NCBI RefSeq assembly: GCF_035083965.1 | Contig: NC_089731.1 | Span: 8,283,501 to 8,347,500, forward strand | Direction of reading: 5' to 3' | Length of the DNA stretch: 64,000 bases | DNA from: Branchiostoma lanceolatum | Lineage: Eukaryota > Chordata > Leptocardii > Amphioxiformes > Branchiostomatidae | Shown here: in pieces, positions 46,601 through 60,530 of the stretch | How the letters are laid out: the number at the start of each line of letters is the position of its first letter | How positions within the stretch are numbered: position 1 is the first letter of the stretch | Notes under the pieces: model-generated | Databases searched by the model: none | What the model saw: only the letters and a program-made list of their open reading frames with translations | Told to the model about the DNA's origin: nothing | Position numbers and translations under genes: made by a program

Positions 46601-49600
46601 AGAGAAGGCTGAGGCAAAGTCCAAAGCCAAACTAGAGAAACGAGCAGAGAAGGAAGACAAAGTAGAAGACTGGTGAGTCTCACAAGTCTTCTTTTTAATC
46701 TTAATGATATACTACGAATATTAGATAACCAGAGAAAATTGTTTGTAGACTTATGTTCTGGCTATTCCGTAGCCAAGTATTTGTTTCTATGTGGCTTAAG
46801 TAAAAACTTGTAATTGAATACTCATATGTAGGAAACCATGTAAGATCAGTCTCTGCAAAACATTTTTGTTCTATTTTTGTGATGTATATGATTGATATGA
46901 AGATTATTTAAATATCTAATTTGCATTTTTTACTAGAGATCAAAGGCTAGAAGGGAACCAAGCTGATATCTAGATGACAAATCTACATTTCAAGGTTATC
47001 AAACATGAATGTCTTTGATATCTTTCCCTCCAGTCAAATTGGGATGGCCACAGCTAGCCAGGCCACTAACAGAAGAGAAGCTAAACTAGACGCATCTGGT
47101 ATGAACCGGTCATATGACATTCATGTGGAAAACTTGGACGTCGCATTTGGAGACAAGTGAGTTGATGTCAATCTTGTTATCTGTTTTATCGGTGAGAAAA
47201 CCTCCATCATATCTTACGTGTTACTATTTAGGCAAAGTATGGAAAAACCTTTAGGAGGGGGCTACTATTGTCAAATATAGCAAAAACATTTTGGACAACC
47301 AGATATCTTTTAACACTTAAATAGATACCATGAAGTTTTAAAATTCAAACAACAACAGTAGATGTCAAAACTAAATAATAGTATTAAAATATAGATGTTT
47401 TGTGTACAATCTAGAGGGCTACGATTCATTGAAATGAAAATAGGGACACCAAATTGAATGTGTAATGTAGTGGCCACAGTGTTGCACACCCATTTACTGG
47501 TTGATGATATCAAAATTAATATTGTATGAGAGAATATGCATAATGCTCAATATTAGCATGAATATTTTCCCTAAGAATTATACTAAATATGGAAAGTCAA
47601 GGCTTATCTTGCGAACTTTTCCCCAGAGTTTTGCTCCAAGATGCAGACCTCCATCTGGCTGTGGGCAGGAGATATGGTCTTGTGGGCAGAAACGGCATTG
47701 GGAAAACAACACTACTCAAGATGTTATCAAGGTATTGTTTTTATTTGTTAGTGTACTGTATGGATCAATGACTATGAATTTGCAGCAAGCTAAGATTAAA
47801 AACAAGATTGTTACCATGACTAGCTTGTACAAAATCTACAAGATTTTTGAGCAAGTCTATTTCAATGTGAAAAACTCAGGTTAAGTGTTGTGTAATACTA
47901 GTAATCTTTTTTGACATCGCCTCAGGGACGGAGCTTTTTCATGGTAATATGTCAAACAGTGTGCTAACAGTGCAGAAAAAGCTTTTTAAGCACAGAATGA
48001 TGGGCTTTTCTATACAAGCTATCACAGCTACAATCATTGTCATCATCATTGTGGATCTGAATAAACTCAAACCCAAACGACTATCCAAAGGTATGTTTGA
48101 AGTAGGACTTAGAGTCTATTTTTTTGTTCCTTGCCATCAACTTCAGCCAAAAAAACATTTTTTTCTCCTCCTCAGTGGTGAATTGAGGATTCCCTCCCAC
48201 CTGTCTGTGCTCCACGTGGAGCAGGAGGTCGTCGGGGACAACACCATGGCTGTCGACAGTGTCCTTGAGAGCGACCTTGTCAGGTCCAGTCTACTGAAAG
48301 AAGAAAAAGAACTCACAGCAGCACTGAATTCTACAAGGTGTTTATATATCAATGGATTTATACCCTATTTCTGTACACAACGTAAAGCGGAGTCCTCTGG
48401 TCCTTCTTGATTTGATTTGACCCGAAGCCTATGACACTTGACCTGAGCAGAAGTGTGATGTCAGCATCGGGTCAAAGGTGCCGAGCACGGGTCAAACCAA
48501 CTTGAGAAGGATCAAAGGACTGGTCAAAAGCTTGTTGGAAAGAGTTTTACTTTGTGTACAGAAATAGCTTATTCAATAGGTCAGTATAGCTTATTCAATA
48601 GGTCAATTACCATCAAAGATGAATCTTCATACAAAGGTTTTCATATGATTTATTCATTTGTTTGTCTAACTCTATCTAGTCTCAAAATGCTCTGTCAGCA
48701 GAATATCAGTATTGTTACACAGTACAGAGGTTACCATGAAAACCACTGCAAATATTTCAAAATTTACAGTAACTAGTACTTACATGTATGTCGGTATTTC
48801 TTTTTTTCCAGTCCATCCACTTTAGATGGCAGGGGAAGTGCAAGGTTAGGAGAGGTGAGCTCCGCGATAACACTAACAGCTATTTTAAGTGCCTTTAAGT
48901 AATAACTGTTTCTTCTAACTTATCTATGGAAAATGATATGTCAAAGTTATTCATAGTGTTGAAAATATAAAGACTGTATGGCATTGAATATTATTTGATC
49001 TACAAGTACATGTATGCCTGTTTTGTCCTTTTACTATTTCTTATTGTTACAACAGATTTATATGTTTTTCGAGGAAATGGTAACTAATATTGCTAATATG
49101 TATATTCTTTCAAATCTTAAGATCTATGCCAAACTAGAAGAAATTGAAGCTGACAAGGCACCAGCAAGGTAAGATATTGACATAATGTTGCCATAAATTT
49201 TCTCCCTGTCTTCAGTACTTATATACTAGGTATCTTTGAATATATAGAGAGCAAACAGATGGAAACATTTCTGTGGCTGTCCTCTGTTTTGTAGCTTGCC
49301 ATCCTGCCTTCATAACTATACATGTTATTTATAAATGTATGAAATAGTTTTCATTTGAAGATTTCAGCATATTTGCACTCTGATGCAAAATCCTTCTGGA
49401 AAAATCTTTGAATGCATACTTACCGTCCGTAGTTACATCTTTTTTTCTTAGACTTTTAGACAAAACTAAGTCGCCTCTTTTTTCTCTGTTTTAGAGCTGC
49501 ACAGATTCTCTGTGGTTTGGGATTCACACCTAGAATGCAGGAGATGACAACCAAGTAAGTTTTAAAGTTTGGATTAGCAATGTATATCTAGTGGTAGTCA

Positions 49601-52600
49601 TCTACACATGTGTATATTTCATCCACCATTCCATTTTCATGTTTAATTAAATCCTTCTACACCTTTTGATGTATAGGGCAGAGTCAATCTCCATTTCTAT
49701 AGCCCTTGAGCCACACAGTTGTGCAAGCACTACAGTAGGTAGCTTGTCCACTAGTAGTGGAATGTGTTCAACTCCCTCTTTCTCATAAGTGCTAAGTCCT
49801 AAGCAGACGAAGGAGTATGTACCATTTTTTCCAGCCTTTTGCATGTTCCGGCCGTGGTTTGAACCTGTGGCCTCACCGATGCAAAGAGAGCATTCTACCC
49901 AATGATGCAATGCCAGGTCATCACTTATCATTCTTCCATAGTGAGTGACTATACATATTTTCCCAAATGTATTCAACTGTCCTTTTTTTACACAGAGAGT
50001 TCTCGGGTGGTTGGAGAATGAGACTGGCTCTGGCACGAGCTCTCTTCATGAAGTAAGTTTTCTGGATCAGTTGTTTTATAAGCTTCACCCATGGGTAGAA
50101 ACTTAGCATTTCTCAGTGTGATATACAAAATAATGTACAGTACTACTATGTTTTAAGAGCTGCATGTCATTTTCCTGTAGGTTTGTTGCCCACATGTATT
50201 ATTTTCTGTCTTAGTTCTATTTCTGTAATCATAAAGACTGAACTTTCCAAAATGAACACTGTGTTGTTTCCTACCACAGGCCAGATCTCTTACTGCTTGA
50301 CGGTAAGTTTCATTCAATTTATCTCTACAAACGTCTTTTCTTACATTCATTGAAGTTGGTGCCAATAAGTTCATATTAGTGTCCTATATTGCATTATGAT
50401 TTATGTGTGCAAAACTGTTGATTAAGGTTTGTCCTTGTTTTGAACTATTGGTTGAGGATATCTTTCTTTTTTTCAGAACCTACCAACATGTTGGATATCA
50501 AAGCCATTCTGTGGCTGGAAAACTACCTTCAGGTCAGCTCATTTCTTACTCCTTTATTCTCGTTACCTACATGTATATGTACATCCACTTGCAGCTCTTT
50601 TACAGTTACATTGCCTGCAGTTCCCCTTTTTCTCACTAGATGGTGCTGTAAACATGCTATGATTGGAATAACTGCATTTGCTGCAAAGTTGAGTTTTTCT
50701 ATGCCTTTTGTTTTCTGCAGACGTGGTCCAAAACCATCCTTGTCGTGTCTCACGACCGGCTCTTCCTGGACTCCGTCGCCACTGACATCATCCACTTCCA
50801 CTCCCGACGTCTGGACTACTACCGCGGAAACTTCGAGATGTTCCTCAAGACCAAGACGGAGAAACTGAAGAACCAACAGAAGGAGTATGAGTCTCAGAAG
50901 CAGTACAGAGATCACATACAGGTTAGATACTCTGACTTATATGATGGCTTTATAATTTTTAACTGATACATTTGTAGACCTTAACATTTTCCTGATTGAC
51001 TATGCTTAAGTTATTTGTAGTAGTGTAAACATCCCTTGACAATATTCTATCATTGCATTTAAGTTGGTACAGAGAGTTGCTCTCTTTGGGCCTTCTCTTT
51101 GCCAAAGAAGTCTTTTGCTACAAATTTTTATTGCTTAGGGGTCTGGTTCTAGGGAGTTAAGATAATCCCTATTCCACAACTATTGACAGAAATGTTTAAT
51201 ACAATGTTTTGTAGTAAGGATTGCACCACCCTTTTCTGAAATGAATTTGTAGTTACTTTACATCTATTCTAATATTCTTTGTTAATAGTTAACAACAATT
51301 TGAAATCATTCATTTGTTGTTTTGCATGTTGTGGAGAAAGAACGTAAAATTGTGGTTCTATTCTATTCCAACTTAGGTGTTCATCGACAGATTTAGGTAC
51401 AATGCAAACAGAGCCTCCCAAGTACAGAGCAAGCTGAAGCTACTGGAAAAACTGTAAGTCTGACCAGTTAATGTTTAAACATAAAGTTAGTACAAAAGCA
51501 GGTTTAACCCTCAGTACTCTATGGATGTTTTTCACTTCACACTTCTTACCTGAAATGTAGCTCTTAGAATAGTACAATTATAGCTCTTTCTGTTTAAGTC
51601 TTGATTATAGCAATCATTTTTTGTTACTCATAGATTCTTGACCTTTGCTCTGAATTAGTCTAATACAAGATTGCTGTTAAATCATATTCTTTTCCTTACT
51701 TTTGTCATTACAGAAATATGATTTTGAAATGGCCGATAGCCGTTTACGGCCCATAGATAGACAAATAATGGATTTTTAAAACCTTTCTTATAGCCCAAAG
51801 TTGATACCAATTGAGAAAGAGCCAGATGTCATCCTGAAGTAAGTATACAAACTGTTCCATAGTATAAGATATCATTTCCACATTATGAGCTACCCTTGGT
51901 ACTGTAATACTTTCACTCTAAAGCACTACAACTGTCCTTGTGCCGAATAGTATTTGCACTGTTCATCACCACACCTAAGAAGTGAAGGATATTTACATAG
52001 TCAGTGGAAATGTAGTTACCTTGGTGCTGACTTGTTTTCACAATGAAAAAGAAGCATCTTTCCTTGGTGTTGACTTGTTTTCACAATGAAAAAGAAGTAT
52101 ATTTCCTTGGTACTGACTTGTATTCACATTGAAAATGCAGTATCTTTCCTTGGTACTGACTTGTATTCACATTGAAAATGCAGTATCTTTCCTTGGTACT
52201 GACTTGTATTCACATTGAAAATGCAGTATCTTTCCTTGGTACTGACTTGTATTCACATTGAAAATGCAGTATCTTTCCTTGGTACTGACTTGTATTCACA
52301 CTGAAAATGCAGTATCTTTCCTTGGTACTGACTTGTATTCACATTGAAAATGCAGTATCTTTCCTTGGTGCTGACTTGTATTCACACTGAAAATGCAGTA
52401 TCTTTCCTTGGTACTGACTTGTATTCACACTGAAAATGCAGTATCTTTCCTTGGTGCTGACTTGTATTCACACTGAAAATGCAGTATCTTTCCTTGGTGC
52501 TGACTTGTATTCACATTGAAAATGCAGTATCTTTCCTTGGTACTGACTTGTATTCACATTGAAAATGCAGTATCTTTCCTTGGTACTGACTTGTATTCAC

Positions 52601-55600
52601 ACTGAAAATGCAGTATCTTTCCTTGGTGCTGACTTGTATTCACATTGAAAATGCAGTATCTTTCCTTGGTACTGACTTGTATTCACATTGAAAATGCAGT
52701 ATCTTTCCTTGGTACTGACTTGTATTCACATTGAAAATGCAGTATCTTTCCTTTCTGCAAGTCATTTCCTTTGTTGTTGTTTTGCCAGGTTTCCAGATGA
52801 AACAGAGAAATTGTCCCCGCCCATCCTCAGACTGGATGAAGTGGACTTCTACTACAGCACTGACAAGCCGATCTTCAAGAAATTGGACATATCAGCAGAC
52901 TTGGACTCAAGAATAGCCATTGTAAGTCACTCCCAAGTGATAGAAACGTTTGTTTGTTTTGCATGACCGGTAAAGCGCCTTTCGGCATGATACACCGGTT
53001 TTGTACAGTAAGTACAGGCTTCATAAGACCAGACTGTACAGTTTGATACACTCACACTGGGAAGGACCTCTACTCTTGTGGTGTGGTGAGTTTGGAATGT
53101 GTTTGAGATGTAGCCCTCATAAAATACAGGGTTTCCAGCTTTACATCCCATCTAAGAGGACATCCTTAACTGAAGCTAGGTACTCATTTTCACCTCAAAT
53201 GAGGAATTAGGTTTTAAGTGCCTTTCCCAAGGACACGATACTAGTATTGGGCCTGCCAGGGATTCAAACCCAGGACTCAGACCTAGATCAACAAGCCTCA
53301 ATGCTCACCACAAGGCCACCTTGCCACATTTTAGCAAAGTTAGGATGAAGAATTTAGTAATGTCTTTTGTAATGAGGAATTCTTCTAATTCAAAATGTTC
53401 TGCTTGCTTCTTACCCAAGGTTGGTGAGAACGGCACAGGTAAAACAACCCTGTTGAAGATCTTGATTGGTGAACTGGATCCTGTGAATGGGATCAGACAT
53501 GTACACAGGTGAGCACTTTTACAATCTTATCCAATACAATTGCATAGTTGGATGATTGAATTGATTATTTACCATTATACTTGACCTGAATCATACAGAA
53601 TCACAATGGTACATGTAGTCTTCAATGGACTTCAATGGACAACTAAGAAATCTATCGTTTCCATCTTCAAAAATGTAAAGATGTACGAAAAGAGCACTGT
53701 TAACAATGCAGTCATTGCAGTCAATTTAGTTCAGAGAGTCAGCAAAGTGTATCCTACCAACTGTCCATCAGAACCTGTTACGTAGAAAGTAATCTTGAGG
53801 AAGGTTTTTCAAAATTGATTCAAAGTACTCAGTATTGTTATCTGTGATGACAACGGTAATACATGACCTATAGGTGCAGACAGTGTCACCACCCACTATA
53901 CTACTCACAACTGACAAACTTAAAATCCTATCAGTATCACTGTTATTACAAGACTATTGGTGAAACTTTTGCTGTAGGAACCTGAGGATAGGCTACTTTA
54001 GCCAGCACCACGTGGACCAACTAGAGATGAACGTCACATCTGTCGAGCTGCTGGCATCCAGGTTTCCAGGTAAAGAAAAAGAAACTGTCTAAAACATTTG
54101 TCCATGATGCAATTTTTAGGCTTTTTTTCAGCAAATTTTGTAAATTAGTGGAGCTGATCTGAACTTTAATCTTTGTAAAGGTGCCAGGATTTTAACATTC
54201 TCCCTGCTGCCTAACTGTCTACCCCCATCACCAATACAAATCATGTATATCCTACAAATCTATATGATTATGCATGGAAACATTTTCTTACACTGAACGT
54301 AGGCTAGCAGTACATTAATAGCAGTCAATGTTCATGTACATGTAAGCAATGAAGCAAACAGGATTTACAATGCCACTACATTGTATGTACTCTTAACTCA
54401 TAACAGGTAAGAAGGTAGAAGAGTACAGACATCAGCTGGGGTGCTACGGTGTGTCTGGTGAACTCGCCATGAGGCCTGTTGCCAGTCTATCGGGAGGGCA
54501 GAAGAGCAGGGTAGCATTCGCCAACATGGCTATGGTCAGGTGAGTAGTTGATATGATACATGATCCTTGTCAGTTGCTTGGGTGTACATATTGTATACAT
54601 ACAAAAAAAACAAAATGTACAGCTCTTGGTGGCAAGTGTGTAGATGTTGGCACATTGGCGCACCAAATCTGTATGGGTTTTTTTGCACACTTTTTGACAG
54701 ATTAGCGGAAAAGGCTCGATGGGTGTACAACGCTCAGACCGTTGCACAACTCTGACACCACTGTTTACATGCAGTATGCTGATACATATAAGATCTTATA
54801 CTTCAGTATAGCACTCATTTCTTACTAGTTCGATATGATCAATGTTCACAGCATCACTAGTTGGATTATTTAATGTGTGTATTTTATAAAAATGCAAGGT
54901 ATGCTGTTCCTGGAGTTTTAGAAAATACAAAAAGTCTTTTAACAATATTTAAACTTAAACTTGTACTGATTTCAATAAATGGTTTTTAAAAACATAACCA
55001 TTAACAATACAAATCTTACATCTTTTTATGATTTTTTTTTACTCCAGACCAAATTTCTTCATCCTCGACGAACCGACCAATCACCTGGACATGGAGACCA
55101 TAGAGGCTCTTGGGAAGGCTATCAAGAAGTTCAAGGTATTATCATTTATTACATATTATTATGTACAGGGTTTTGTTTCAGTATGTCAGTTTGTTTGCTT
55201 GTGTGTCCGTAGTTATTTGAATGCAGCGGCTGATTTCCACATGATAGGCATGGGAATACTGACAGGAAGTCAGGTCAAAGCTCCAAGAAAGGTCCCAGAA
55301 TAGGTTTAGAGATAGAATCTCATTTCCTTTCTTTAATGTCCTGCTATATGCATGTCTGTTGCTTTTTGAGAGCCAGTGGGAAAATTGCATCAGACAGAAT
55401 CAGTGAGAAACTCACAATTATAATGAAAATAACTAGAAATTTACAAAAACTAAAGATATGTCTTTTTTGTGTGCTTGTTTTCCACTTTCTGGGGGCTTTC
55501 TATGTTGACAAAAAGAACATGAATGACGCAGATGTTGATAGTAAGTTTGTCTCTACAGGGCGGTGTGATCCTGGTATCTCACGACGAGCGACTCATCCGC

Positions 55601-55708
55601 ATCGTGTGCAAGGAATTGTGGGTATGTGGGAACGGCACGGTTCGAAGCGTGGAAGGGGGCTTTGACGAGTACAAGAAGATTCTGGAAGAGGAATTTCTGC
55701 AACAGTGA
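43692..55708 (+). CDS. ABCF3: ATP-binding cassette subfamily F member 3, 709 aa
   Basis: Twenty-three exons: 43692-43764, 44707-44854, 45736-45812, 46193-46248, 46581-46672, 47034-47156, 47627-47731, 48176-48337, 48812-48854, 49122-49168, 49495-49554, 49996-50052, 50280-50302, 50477-50532, 50721-50921, 51377-51453, 51794-51838, 52789-52921, 53420-53508, 53978-54069, 54407-54539, 55048-55135, 55559-55708. They total 710 codons with exact phases, and human ABCF3 is also 709 aa. There is no membrane span. NBD1: Walker A GRNGIGKTT (210-218), signature FSGGW (331-335), Walker B LLLLDEPTN (351-359), SHD (384-386). A linker helix (about 410-465) follows. NBD2: GENGTGKTT (528-536), LSGGQ (614-618), FILDEPTNHLD (635-645), SHDE (667-670). 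ABCF proteins are soluble ATPases tied to ribosome and translation functions; ABCF3 is also linked to antiviral OAS1B signalling in mammals. The start ATG has a strong context (AAGATGG). Confidence 0.97.
45257..45412. repeat. 39-bp minisatellite, four units, in ABCF3 intron 2
   Basis: The unit begins gggggtcctggtagataatt and repeats four times with essentially no divergence. The period is a multiple of three, so an open frame with a 13-residue repeat appears, but there is no sign of real coding. Confidence 0.93.
49795..49930 (-). repeat. tRNA-derived SINE head (antisense)
   Basis: On the minus strand the sequence has an A-box-like tgggtagaatgc and a B-box-like ggttcaaaccac at the usual spacing. 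It lies between ABCF3 exons 11 and 12, just upstream of the exon 12 acceptor region. Confidence 0.5.
52019..52755. repeat. 43-bp minisatellite, about 17 units, in ABCF3 intron 17
   Basis: The unit is about tatctttccttggtactgac, then ttgtattcacattgaaaatgcag. The first two units are diverged and the rest nearly identical, differing mainly at tac/tgc and att/act. The array ends about 33 nt before the acceptor of exon 18 (52789). Confidence 0.95.
52946..53335 (-). repeat. tRNA-derived SINE, fullest copy (antisense)
   Basis: Read on the minus strand from 53335: a tRNA-like head (gtggccttgtggtgagc as A box, gggtttgaatccc as B box), then a body with tgtccttgggaaaggcactt and gaggtgaaaatgagtacctagc, and a 3' part with gggagtg-type blocks ending ccggtcatgcaaaacaaacaaacg, a short CAAA tail. 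The body resembles a SINE domain conserved in many metazoans, but assignment needs alignment. It lies in ABCF3 intron 18. Confidence 0.65.
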
Positions 55709-56214
55709 AAATGACACTACCCCAATAAGCCAGTTTATGGTTTGGACTCCACATGTTTGAGGTTAAAGGTGAAGGCCCCTAAATATCCTAATATCTTAGG
55801 GGCCTTCAGCTTTGACATACTACCACGATGCATCACACCCTGCATAAGCAGTTCAAACTTTGAACTACATGTAGCTTATTGTTGCAATTACCATCTTTAT
55901 GTCGCTAGACTCAGCCTTCTTTAATGCTCGCAGAACGAATACAATTTTTCACCCAACATTTTCACTGCAACCAACATATCAAAATAGACGAGGATAAAAT
56001 CCATGTGTGTAATGTCTATTTAAAGAGGAAATCATAATGGTTAGAAACCCCTTCTGCAACGACCAGTAAATGACTACTTTCATCTTTGTTGCCTTTAGGG
56101 TTATGTTGGACAACTGAGATGTACCATACAGTCTACTGTAGGCAGGATTCTCAGTGCTTGGGTATATATACATGCAGCTAGATGTGCAAATGTTAGGTGT
56201 GACAGGTCGTTAGG

Positions 56215-56310
56215 TGTAATACAACCAGCTGCTGCCACGCCGCGTGCCTGCAAAGCTGGTGTGTTAGGCTGAAGGGCAGTTATACCGGCTACACAGATAC
56301 AGATACAGAA
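56215..56310 (+). repeat. 3' end of a dispersed repeat in the ABCF3 3' UTR
   Basis: tgcctgcaaagctggtgtgt, then gggcagttatacc matches 43122-43164, followed by a short (CAGATA)n tail. Confidence 0.6.
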
Positions 56311-56533
56311 TATTAATAAAATGGAGGTAATAATCTAAGGGACCACTAAAAAGTGGCTGCAATGGCCAGGTGGTCCTTATGCAGAGGTAGTCCCTAATAC
56401 AGGTTTGACAACACTGTACAATGTATAATACTGTACTTTGATTTACCATCCTGTGCAATTATACATGTAGCTAGACAAGTAGGCAATTGAATCAAGTGGT
56501 TGTATCATGGCTGTTACTTTCGTGCACACTCCA

Positions 56534-56539
56534 AATAAA
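56534..56539 (+). promoter_or_regulatory. ABCF3: candidate polyadenylation signal of ABCF3
   Basis: AATAAA lies about 830 nt after the stop codon at 55708 and is followed by a T-rich stretch. Another AATAAA at 56315 lies inside a repeat tail and is less likely. Confidence 0.45.
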
Positions 56540-59040
56540 GGCAGTTTTTATTATACTGCATCTTAAAGTTGTAAGAACTTTAAGGACTGAGTAGCTTCTT
56601 GCTATGAATAATGATCTATAAGTCAATGTAGATTGTCATACCCAGTACATTTTTATGAATATGGTCAAACTTTGGGTACACAATGTAATATAGACAAGAC
56701 AGAGAGGCTCGTATCACTATCAGGAGAATGATGGCTGTTTCTTCACTTCCAAAGATCTATGGGAAGTCAGGAGAATAACACTATAACATTACCAGTATGT
56801 AACTGCAAGCATTGAAATTATTTTGGTTTAATCTAAGGCTCTTATTTGGAAATACCTTTATCATCCTTATAAATGTAAAATCCTGGGACAGTATTGTGGA
56901 AATTGCGATTGTCCATCCAGAGTTTGATAGGCAATCAAATGCGTGGATTATTGTACTAGTACATGTACAAGTACATCGTAGGATCCTCAGTGTGTAGGAG
57001 TGCCTTTTGGGCAGTAAACTACACTTAACATTCTTGATAGATGGATGTGAAAACATAAGATGAAAGTGTAATGCTAGCAATTGGAACATTACATCGTGTG
57101 CCAGTCCACTTTACCTATTTTCAAAAAAAGTAAGGCAGGAAGAAATTCTAGCTTGATGAAGGAGTTTCAGAGCCTCGAAATACTTTTGTACAGATATTTC
57201 CTTTTTGTATAGCTTCTTGATTTAATATATCTACTCCTAGTGCCTTTTTTCCAGATACCTTCTGCCATATTCACCCCTTGTAGGTTTCATTGTACATGCA
57301 GTTCCTTGGATTTGCTGATTGCATTAATCATGCTTCTGTGCCATAACATCTAATGCAGGGCTTCTACCATCTTTAGCTAAGTGATTACAGGTTCTGTAAA
57401 GAGTAGTAAGTTGGAAATATGGCAACATTTAGGACAGGTGAGAGAATCAGATAATATTGTAGAGCCCACTATGTGTGGCTACTGCAAATAAATACAAGAA
57501 TGAACATGAAGAATATGGACAGTTGTGTACTCTCCTTTATGAAAAAGGTTCATGTACACATTTTCCATTACTGAAAAAGGCACACAATCTGGATGATATG
57601 GATAGTCACCCCGACCAATCAAACCACGTGAATCGCATTGAAACTCAGATTCGTATCAGCCATTTCCCGACAAATCCCTTTCTAACTTGCGTTAACGACT
57701 ACATCTGACCAAACAAACTCGCCAGTGAGATGGTGGAAGGTGTCAGCTTTCCAAAGATTTTTTCAAATTGACAATTTTGGCACTTTGGAAGTATTGAAAG
57801 CGACCGCGATTTAACGTTAAGAGAAAAGTAGTAGAAACTATTTTTTTCCAATGCACTAACAGCCATCTCTACCACAGTGATGCATGGGAGTGTACGCCAT
57901 TCTGTCCTTAGAGTCCATGTGTCTGTGGACCTCCCCTTAAGTTGTACAGTCAGTAATGTGACACAGGGGATTTCGTTATCAAAACGTACACGTAGTTACT
58001 GTTACAGTAGTTCTTTCACAAATGTGTGGATGTAACGTTTTGAGGAATGCCAATATGGTTACACATATGAACTGTTCTTGCCCGTTCATTCTTTGCAATT
58101 GCTAAAAACAAAAACGCATTTTCCTTTTACAGTGCTATATCTGTTTGTATTCTTTACTTAGTTCTTCAGTCGAATTGTACCAAGAGCTCGGGTTTCACAT
58201 GAAAAAGCACAACATCACTACTGATACACAACGACATTGTCTAACATGTATTTTACAGTAACGTGCCTTTTCGATCACTCCTTGTTATGTGAGTCCACAT
58301 CGCTTGTGAAAGAGATCTTAATGCAAGCAGAGAGGATGTACTTAATGTGTTCATGTATTCTCGTCACATTTCATTTGAAAAAAAAAGGGAGTTTAACACA
58401 GAATTAAATGTTGTTAGCATTTATTTGCAGAATAAAAAAGGTTTGCGTGGCGGTTCGGTGACCCCACATAGCGAGATATTTGAAAACTACACTGCAATTA
58501 TGAAGAGAGAAACATCTGGTTTTGTATCTATAGCTACTGATATGCTTTGGAACTTCCGGGGATAATGGTAGAACGGTTTTTCATCAGAACCTGACAATTT
58601 TTAAGATGAGGAAAGTCAACAATCAACCTTGCAACAAAACCTCCCTTCGCGCTCGCACTATCATCCTCTTTGAACATGACTATTGCCCTGGTTACAGAAA
58701 CAAATTCAGGCCCTGATTATTCTGTCAGTGTATTGACTTCGTTCCCGATTTGACAACGTTTCTTTATTGTATACCAGTTCACTAATATCTAAAACGGCCC
58801 ATATCGTAGTTCATGGTTAGATCAGAATCACCAGACCATGAGAGATGTCTTACTGTGTGACGAAAGGACACATGGACTTATTATTCAGTGCAATAAAGTA
58901 AAGTGATATACTGAAATGCCAGTTCTATGTTTTAATCATTCCCTCATCATTGCTATACAAGGCAAATTTATCGCAAATACCCTTTTGTTATTTGTTATGG
59001 CCAAAAGAAGGAAGGATTTACTCAATTGGTAACGCGAACA
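56540..59040. other. intergenic, no gene seen
   Basis: Both strands were read for conserved protein segments and splice-linked ORFs without success. The ORFs present are short and have no family resemblance. Confidence 0.45.
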
Positions 59041-59057
59041 CACATTCTATCTGTCAA

Positions 59058-59172
59058 ACACACATACACACACACACACACACACACAAACAGTGTCCTT
59101 TTCTCCCTCTCTCTCTCTGTCACACACACACATTCTCTCTCTCACACACACACACACATACACACACTAATA
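59058..59172. repeat. (CA)n/(CT)n microsatellite
   Basis: CA tracts alternate with TCTC tracts. His/Thr or Ser/Leu repeat ORFs are artefacts. Confidence 0.93.
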
Positions 59173-60239
59173 CAAGCGCGTTGTATAAACAGCGGTAGCA
59201 TAAATTCATCGACTACCCAGACGACTGAGTAACTGTCCTGATTTCTCAGAAGGCACTTGGCCTGTGTAGACAACACACCTGTGATAACGATGCTTTGTTT
59301 TTACCGAAAATGAAAGTATAATTTTCCAAGAAGAGGAAGTTTTGTCTGCCACCTGCACGCGATGGTTGTCTCAGAGGAGAGGGCTGGTATTTGAACGTGA
59401 GTCGTTTCCTCATTCAGTCTTGTCTATCTATAAGGGCAATGACCCTGACTGAGGTCCTGAACAAAAGGTTCTGATTTATTCTATCAATACACAGAATTAA
59501 AAAAAGGTCATAATTTGTTACACTTGTGTGAAATTCGTTGTTTTGTAAACCGTTATTTTGCCACGAGGGTTGCTTTCAAGATTTGGATGATACCAAAACT
59601 TATGTGATATGTATGGTATTGTTGTTTTTAAGGGTAACTAGTAGCAATCTTGGCACTGACGTCGACGTTTTAAAACTCTGTGTGTATTCTGTCGTTTCGT
59701 ACGAGAGCAAACTACAGCATATGCCGAGCTGAGTACACTTAATCAAACACTCCTCAACATGACAGGACATGTGTAAAGGTATTTTTTTACTCTGTTTATA
59801 GGGATAAAACTTCACAAAAAGCGTAACTATGAAAACAAAGTGGTGAGAAGGAACGAGGAAAATCCGCCAGAAAATACCACAGGTGTGCCTTGTCGCTGCA
59901 TCCTTCATACATCCTGTTGATATATAAACAATTACGTATGCTGTTTAAGCTTGGGAGGGGTCTTTTTAATCTGGACCGAAGATGCTGTCACCTAACAAAT
60001 GCACGTATGTTGCAATTTGTCCATTTTCTCAGGGCGTAACTCTTCCAACGTCAAATGTACATCTTCTGAATATCGCCCACTATGTTTCCTCTTCTTACAT
60101 TCATCAAAAATGTGAAGACAGCGGTTTTGTCCTTGCTTCCATTTTTCATGGAAAAGTTTGTGGAAAAATTTATTCCAGAAATTTGTTTAAATTCATGCGC
60201 ATGTATGTTGAGATAAGAAAATGCAGTTAGTTTGTACAG
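59173..60239. other. intergenic, no gene seen
   Basis: No coding or repeat structure was recognised with confidence. Confidence 0.4.
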
Positions 60240-60530
60240 CTCACACAGATATGACACGGTCGAAGGGGCAGTGGGTTGTTATCCACTACTGTCTAGGATA
60301 CGTTGTGGGGATGTGGAGCCCACCCCTCTCCTTTCAACGCCTTTACCTCCCCAACCTAAGTCAGGTACCCATTCTTACACCTGGGAGGAGTGAGGAAGGT
60401 CATGGACGTCAGGAATCGAACCTGTGACCTCTCGATCTCATGTCCCCAACTTACATGTAGCCTCTCGGCTATTCGACGTCACACCGGCCAGCAATGCCGT
60501 CGTCGTTCTAATGATCATCTTGGTTTCCTC
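60240..60530 (-). repeat. tRNA-derived SINE relative (antisense)
   Basis: gtcaggtacccattcttacacctgggaggagtgagg is the body block, followed by the B-box complement ggaatcgaacctgtgacc (60413-60430) and the head, ending in cactctcgg-like sequence near 60480. The order is the same as in the copy at 52946-53335. Confidence 0.55.
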
